Made by a program: the position numbers and the translations under genes. The notes below the pieces were generated by a model that saw nothing but the letters and a program-made list of their open reading frames with translations, ran no database searches and was not told the DNA's origin. From JAWLGW01 sp964569055 (GTDB lineage: Bacteria; Planctomycetota; J058), in the NCBI GenBank assembly GCA_964569055.1, contig CAZMSZ010000312.1, positions 1-9,118 on the forward strand: a stretch of 9,118 nucleotides of DNA. Direction: 5' to 3'. Positions within the stretch are counted from its first letter, which is position 1, and every line of letters starts with the position of its first letter. This document shows positions 6,310 through 9,118 of the stretch, piece after piece.

Positions 6310-6924
6310 TCAGTCCCAGCTCCCGAGCAGGTCCTGGTAGTCCATGTCGCGGTAGCAGCACAGGCGGGTCGGGTCGTAGGCCTCGGCCGCCTTCTCGTGC
6401 GGCGGGCCGTCGGCGCCGGTGCCGCGGGCCACGAGGTCGAGGTACCAGTGGATCCCGCCGGTGAGGAAGGCGAGGTCCTCGAAGGTGCGCTCGCCGAGGT
6501 CCTCGGGGGCCACCAGGCGGGCGAGCCAGCGGGCCTCGGCGCGGAGGGTCTGGACCTCGCCGATCTCGCCGGCGGTGACGAGGTCGGTGTCGAGGGCGGC
6601 CTCGAGCTCGCGGGTGTCGAACCACGGCGGGTCGACCTCCACGCCGGCGGCGAGGAGGCCGGCCACCAGGCAGTTGTCGCGGGCCTCCTCGCGGGCGCGG
6701 GTCAGGCGCTCGAGGTCGGAGGCGACCTCGGCCGGGGCCACGCGGGGCGTCGTGGCGAGCGCGCCCAGGGCCGCGCCGACGGCGAGGGCCAGGGCGGTCA
6801 GGGCGGCGGCGGTGCGCTTGCGCAGACCGGCCGGCTGCGGCGGCTCGCCCGGGAGCGGCGGCGGGTCGACCTCGCCGCGCGCGCGTCGGAGGGGGAGCAG
6901 GCGGATCAGGAGGGGCGTCGTCAT
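6310..6924 (-). CDS. Single-helix membrane protein of unknown function
   Basis: 204 residues from the ATG at 6924-6922, chosen because GAGGAA (6940-6935) lies ten bases upstream. An in-frame ATG at 7005 would add 27 arginine/proline-rich residues that look non-native. Residues 1-37 are basic and Pro-rich (LRKRT just before the helix). Residues 38-58 (AAALTALALAVGAALGALAT) form one transmembrane helix, so positive-inside logic puts the N-terminus in the cytoplasm. The outer part, 65-204, is helical and acidic. It contains Cys85 and an adjacent Cys189-Cys190 in LCCYRDMDY, and aromatic segments such as GGIHWYLDL. Three cysteines outside the membrane could form a disulfide or hold a ligand. I recognise no family. 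It converges on the endopeptidase gene and diverges from the zinc-ribbon gene, so it is a single-gene transcript. Coding is supported by G/C-ending codons and sensible protein composition. Confidence 0.7.
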   Translation of the reverse strand: MTTPLLIRLLPLRRARGEVDPPPLPGEPPQPAGLRKRTAAALTALALAVGAALGALATTPRVAPAEVASDLERLTRAREEARDNCLVAGLLAAGVEVDPPWFDTRELEAALDTDLVTAGEIGEVQTLRAEARWLARLVAPEDLGERTFEDLAFLTGGIHWYLDLVARGTGADGPPHEKAAEAYDPTRLCCYRDMDYQDLLGSWD

Positions 6925-7046
6925 GGGGATCGGGTTCCTCGTCGCTCCGGCGCCGAGGCGTTTCGGCCGGGCACGCGGCGGCCGATTGCGAAGGGCAGGC
7001 CACACGCGAAGCGCCGGCGGGGCCGCGCGCGGCGGGCGCGGCGTCC

Positions 7047-8048
7047 GTGTCAGCGTTGCTCCGATCGACCGCGGGCTCTATCCTCGCCAGCCCTTACGCG
7101 TCTCACGACGCGGGCGGAGACCGCACCCTGAGCCTCCCCGCGACCTGCTCGCACTGCGCCTACACCCGCCGCTTCGCGGCGGAGCTCGGCGGCAAGTTCT
7201 ATCGCTGCCCGAAGTGCCGCAAGGGCGTGATCTCGGTCCCGAAGGCACCGCCCGGGCCGCACCAGGCCTCGAGCGCGGCGTTCGAGCGCGACCTCGCGCG
7301 GCACGTGGAGCAGCACCGCCGGCGGGCGCGGCAGCACGCCGAGACCGAGGAGAACACCCTGATCGGCGACACCGCCCTCGCGAGCCAGCTGCGCGAGGAG
7401 GAGGCGGAGGGCACGCTGATCGATCCAGAGGGGCCGGCCGGGGCCGCGGCCGCGGCGGCGGAGGCCGCGGCCGCCGACGTCGGCAAGCAGGCGCCCGCGC
7501 CCAGCGCGGCCAGGCCCGAGAACCGGGGCCAGATCGCGACCGCCCGGCGGATCCTGGTCGAGTGCGGGTTGTGCGGGTTCTTGGTCCAGATCCCGGCCGA
7601 GCTGTTCGGCAAGACCGTCCACTGCCCCGAGTGCGCGGGCAACACGATCTTCACCGAGTCGACCCTCGACCCGGTCAAGGAGGAGCTGCTCGACCGGCTG
7701 GCCCTCGAGACCGGCGAGCGGCGGGCCCTGTTCCCGCCCACTCCAGCGCCGGGCGGCCCCGGCTGGGTCACGCGCAACGCGCTGCAGTCGTTCCTGATCG
7801 GGGTCGGGCTGGGGCTGGTGGTGCTGGCGCTCGGAGGCGGGGTCCTCCGCTGGCGGGAGGGCGCCCGCCGCGACGCCGCGGTCGAGCGCGCCCTCGGCGA
7901 AGGCTGGCGCTACGCCACCGCGCCGGGCGCGGCCCTGGCCCACGAGCCGTGGTGCCCACAGCTCGATCCGTCCCAGCCGGGGCGGCGGCTGACCCGGGCC
8001 GAGCTCGAGGCCTCGCCGGAGCTGACGCTGCACGAGTGCGGGGAGTAG
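7047..8048 (+). CDS. Membrane protein with two zinc ribbons
   Basis: 333 residues if started at GTG 7047. The first zinc ribbon uses C34, C37, C54 and C57 (CSHC and CPKC flanking a GKFYR strand). The second uses C173, C176, C193 and C196 (CGLC and CPEC flanking GKTVH). Such paired ribbons are common in Planctomycetota and Myxococcota proteins of unclear role. Between them is a charged helix (80-120), two threonine motifs ENTLIGD and EGTLIDP, and an Ala-rich linker. Residues 247-267 (SFLIGVGLGLVVLALGGGVL) form one transmembrane helix. About 65 residues follow outside, with C303 and C331. The ribbons are therefore cytoplasmic. The 7047 start lacks a good ribosome site and a promoter-like pair lies within the first codons. 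A start at CTG 7128, with GGCGGAGA at 7113-7120, would begin the protein just before the first ribbon, as in similar proteins. No enzymatic function can be assigned. Confidence 0.8.
   Translation: MSALLRSTAGSILASPYASHDAGGDRTLSLPATCSHCAYTRRFAAELGGKFYRCPKCRKGVISVPKAPPGPHQASSAAFERDLARHVEQHRRRARQHAETEENTLIGDTALASQLREEEAEGTLIDPEGPAGAAAAAAEAAAADVGKQAPAPSAARPENRGQIATARRILVECGLCGFLVQIPAELFGKTVHCPECAGNTIFTESTLDPVKEELLDRLALETGERRALFPPTPAPGGPGWVTRNALQSFLIGVGLGLVVLALGGGVLRWREGARRDAAVERALGEGWRYATAPGAALAHEPWCPQLDPSQPGRRLTRAELEASPELTLHECGE
7056..7084 (+). promoter_or_regulatory. Sigma-70-like promoter for the zinc-ribbon gene
   Basis: TTGCTC (7056-7061), a spacer of exactly 17 bases, then TATCCT (7079-7084). 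It lies in the intergenic region facing the zinc-ribbon gene and is the only well-spaced pair I found there. If it is used, transcription begins near 7091, downstream of the GTG at 7047, so that GTG could not be the start. Confidence 0.4.
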
Positions 8049-8082
8049 GTCGAGTCAGGCCGGCGCAGGTGACCTCACCGCT

Positions 8083-8113
8083 CGTTCCTTGCCCCTGGGA
8101 AGGGCAAGGCACG
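8083..8113. terminator. Hairpin between convergent genes, probable bidirectional terminator
   Basis: CCTTGCCC (8087-8094) pairs perfectly with GGGCAAGG (8102-8109) around CTGGGAA. Three further pairs (8083-8085 with 8111-8113) follow one mismatch. It lies 34 bases after the zinc-ribbon stop and 9 bases past the stop of the minus-strand hydrolase. No T tract follows on the + strand. Confidence 0.65.
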
Positions 8114-8122
8114 GATTCGCGC

Positions 8123-8896
8123 TCACACCTCCAACTCCAGGCCGTCCTCGGCGAACTCGAGCGGCGGGCTGCCGGCTGGGGCGCTGGTGAGGAGGCGCGG
8201 GATCGCGGCGCGGACCGGATCGGCGAGGTGCGTCAGCAGGACGCGCCGCGCGCCGATCGTGGGCAGCTCGCGCTCCCAGTCCTCCCAGGTCGTGTGGGCG
8301 CCGGCGGGCTGGGCGAGGTGGGTGCACTCGGCGACGAGCAGGTCGACCCCGCGCGCGGCCTCGCGTAGGCCGTCGGCCATGCGCGTGTCGCCCGAGAACG
8401 CGACCTGCCGGCCGCCCGCGCCGATCCGCAGGCAGAGCGGGCGTTCGGGCGGGCTCATGTGGTCGGCCGGGAAGCCCTCGATCCGCACGTCGCCCGGGCG
8501 CGTGGTCGCGCCCCCCGGGAGCAGCTCCTCGAACGTGAGCTCGAACCCGCGCTCCCGCTCCGCCAGGCGGCCGTAGGCGACCTTGGTCAGGGTCAGCAGG
8601 CGCTCCTCCACCCCGAGCGGGCCGATCACGTGCAGCGGCTCGGTCCGCGCGCCCTCGAACAGGGCGTCGATCAGGAGGTAGGGGAAGCCGCCTATGTGAT
8701 CGCCGTGGAGGTGGGTGAACGCCAGCGTGCGGAGGGCGCGCAGGTCCTTCCCCAGCCGCTTGACCCCCTCCACGGCCGTGGCTCCGAAGTCGACCATCAG
8801 GGGCGCCGCGGTCCCGCCCGGCTCGAGCCAGTAGCAGCTGTGCCCGCGTCCGGCGGAGTTGGACGCGTCCGCCGAGCCGACCACCGTCAAGTGCAC
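8123..8896 (-). CDS. Metallo-beta-lactamase-fold hydrolase, RNase Z-like group
   Basis: 257 residues from GTG 8896-8894, with GGAGG (8906-8902) five bases upstream. It is a whole MBL-fold domain without extra modules. It opens with the strand LTVVGSADASNSAGRGHSCY, followed by LMVDFGATAV. The metal motif THLHGDHIGG supplies H62, H64, D66 and H67. Further ligands are probably H146 (PADHMSPP), D170 (AFSGDT) and H223 (LLTHLADP), with E190 in LVAECTHL. Spacing and the GDT and LTH motifs place it with the RNase Z-like, COG1234-type hydrolases, which cleave phosphodiesters in tRNA precursors or small molecules. It lacks an obvious long flexible arm of tRNase Z, so the substrate is uncertain and a small-molecule hydrolase is possible. 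It is cytoplasmic, with no signal peptide. It converges on the zinc-ribbon gene and diverges from the gene starting at 9094; no functional link to either is visible. Confidence 0.88.
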   Translation of the reverse strand: MHLTVVGSADASNSAGRGHSCYWLEPGGTAAPLMVDFGATAVEGVKRLGKDLRALRTLAFTHLHGDHIGGFPYLLIDALFEGARTEPLHVIGPLGVEERLLTLTKVAYGRLAERERGFELTFEELLPGGATTRPGDVRIEGFPADHMSPPERPLCLRIGAGGRQVAFSGDTRMADGLREAARGVDLLVAECTHLAQPAGAHTTWEDWERELPTIGARRVLLTHLADPVRAAIPRLLTSAPAGSPPLEFAEDGLELEV

Positions 8897-8901
8897 TTCG
8901 A

Positions 8902-8906
8902 CCTCC
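8902..8906 (-). promoter_or_regulatory. Ribosome binding site of the hydrolase gene
   Basis: On the minus strand GGAGG lies five bases before the GTG start at 8896. It supports the GTG choice; no ATG precedes the conserved first strand of the fold. Confidence 0.65.
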
Positions 8907-9093
8907 GTCTCCGACGAGGCTTCCCTCGCGCGGCCTCGTGCCGCATGTTCGTGGGCCCGGCGCCCGGATGGCGCCGCTCGGAGCGAGCCATGTTCGGTCC
9001 TGGACCACGAGCCGCCGCGCGGGTCATGATGCCCCAGCGCCGCACCGTCGGGCTCGACCGCGGGGCGGTCCGCCGCGCGGCGTGGGGCGTACG
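8907..9093. other. Intergenic region between divergent genes
   Basis: No gene is supported here; open frames in it are Arg/Pro-rich and lack ribosome sites. It should hold the promoters of both flanking genes, but I see no convincing -35/-10 pair. A short hairpin, GACCGC (9056-9061) with GCGGTC (9065-9070) around GGG, lies 24 bases before the ATG at 9094 and could be in its leader. Another small inverted repeat is GGCGCC (8958-8963) and GGCGCC (8969-8974). Confidence 0.3.
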
Positions 9094-9118
9094 ATGAAGA
9101 TCTGGCTCGGGGAGCACG
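9094..9118 (+). CDS. Probable start of a gene running off the window
   Basis: ATG at 9094 with a GGGGCG site at 9084-9089. Only eight residues are visible, MKIWLGEH. The ATG-AAG-ATC opening after an Arg/Pro-rich spacer, and the divergent position relative to the hydrolase, fit a true start. Nothing can be said about the product. Confidence 0.45.

Noticed and set aside
4437..6464. A 675-codon + strand open frame rich in Arg
   Set aside because: It is a shifted-frame shadow of the endopeptidase gene; its product is almost wholly Arg/Pro/Ala with no domain.
6925..7005. N-terminal extension of the minus-strand membrane protein to ATG 7005
   Set aside because: The extra 27 residues are Arg/Pro-rich and the internal ATG at 6924 has a GAGGAA site.
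8887..9117. A 76-codon minus-strand open frame upstream of the hydrolase
   Set aside because: Arg/Pro/His-rich, without a ribosome site, reaching the window edge; it overlaps the hydrolase start in another frame.
1..9118. CRISPR array, tRNA, rRNA, insertion sequence or phage genes
   Set aside because: No regularly spaced short repeats with variable spacers, no cloverleaf-like segment, and no transposase or integrase motif were seen. The direct repeats present are all in coding modules.

Overview
The window is very G+C-rich. Almost every codon in the genes called here ends in G or C, and the unused frames stay open for long stretches as arginine/proline-rich shadows. Together with the zinc-ribbon/membrane protein at 7047-8048, the degenerate FHA protein and the low-complexity Pro/Glu/Ala proteins, this suggests an environmental bacterium with a large high-GC genome, such as Planctomycetota or Myxococcota. 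That placement is an inference; no marker gene settles it. A run of exactly 100 N at 2417-2516 shows that this is a scaffolded draft assembly.

Layout. 1-291 is the 3' end of an unrecognised gene, followed by two hairpins (291-310 and 321-348). 472-6189 is a tightly packed four-gene unit on the + strand: a 122-residue helical protein; an FHA-like plus coiled-coil protein whose C-terminal domain matches that helical protein; a long multi-repeat protein interrupted by the assembly gap; and a secreted M74-type murein endopeptidase with two Fn3-like domains and an SH3b-like domain. The genes are 3 bases apart or overlap by 1 or 4 bases, so translation is probably coupled. A strong hairpin (6264-6300) separates this unit from a convergent single-helix membrane protein (6310-6924, minus). 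That gene diverges from a two-zinc-ribbon, single-helix membrane protein (7047-8048, plus), for which a recognisable promoter (7056-7084) lies inside the annotated 5' end. Another hairpin (8083-8113) lies between it and a convergent metallo-beta-lactamase-fold hydrolase (8123-8896, minus). A new + strand gene probably begins at 9094.

How the genes may work together. The four-gene unit combines a cytoplasmic FHA/coiled-coil protein, a partner sharing its C-terminal domain, a large repeat protein with basic ends, and a periplasmic cell-wall hydrolase. The simplest reading is a structural or signalling assembly linked to peptidoglycan remodelling. Only the endopeptidase has a family assignment from clear catalytic motifs; the rest is inference from domains and gene order. 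This unit is the best candidate for something undescribed.
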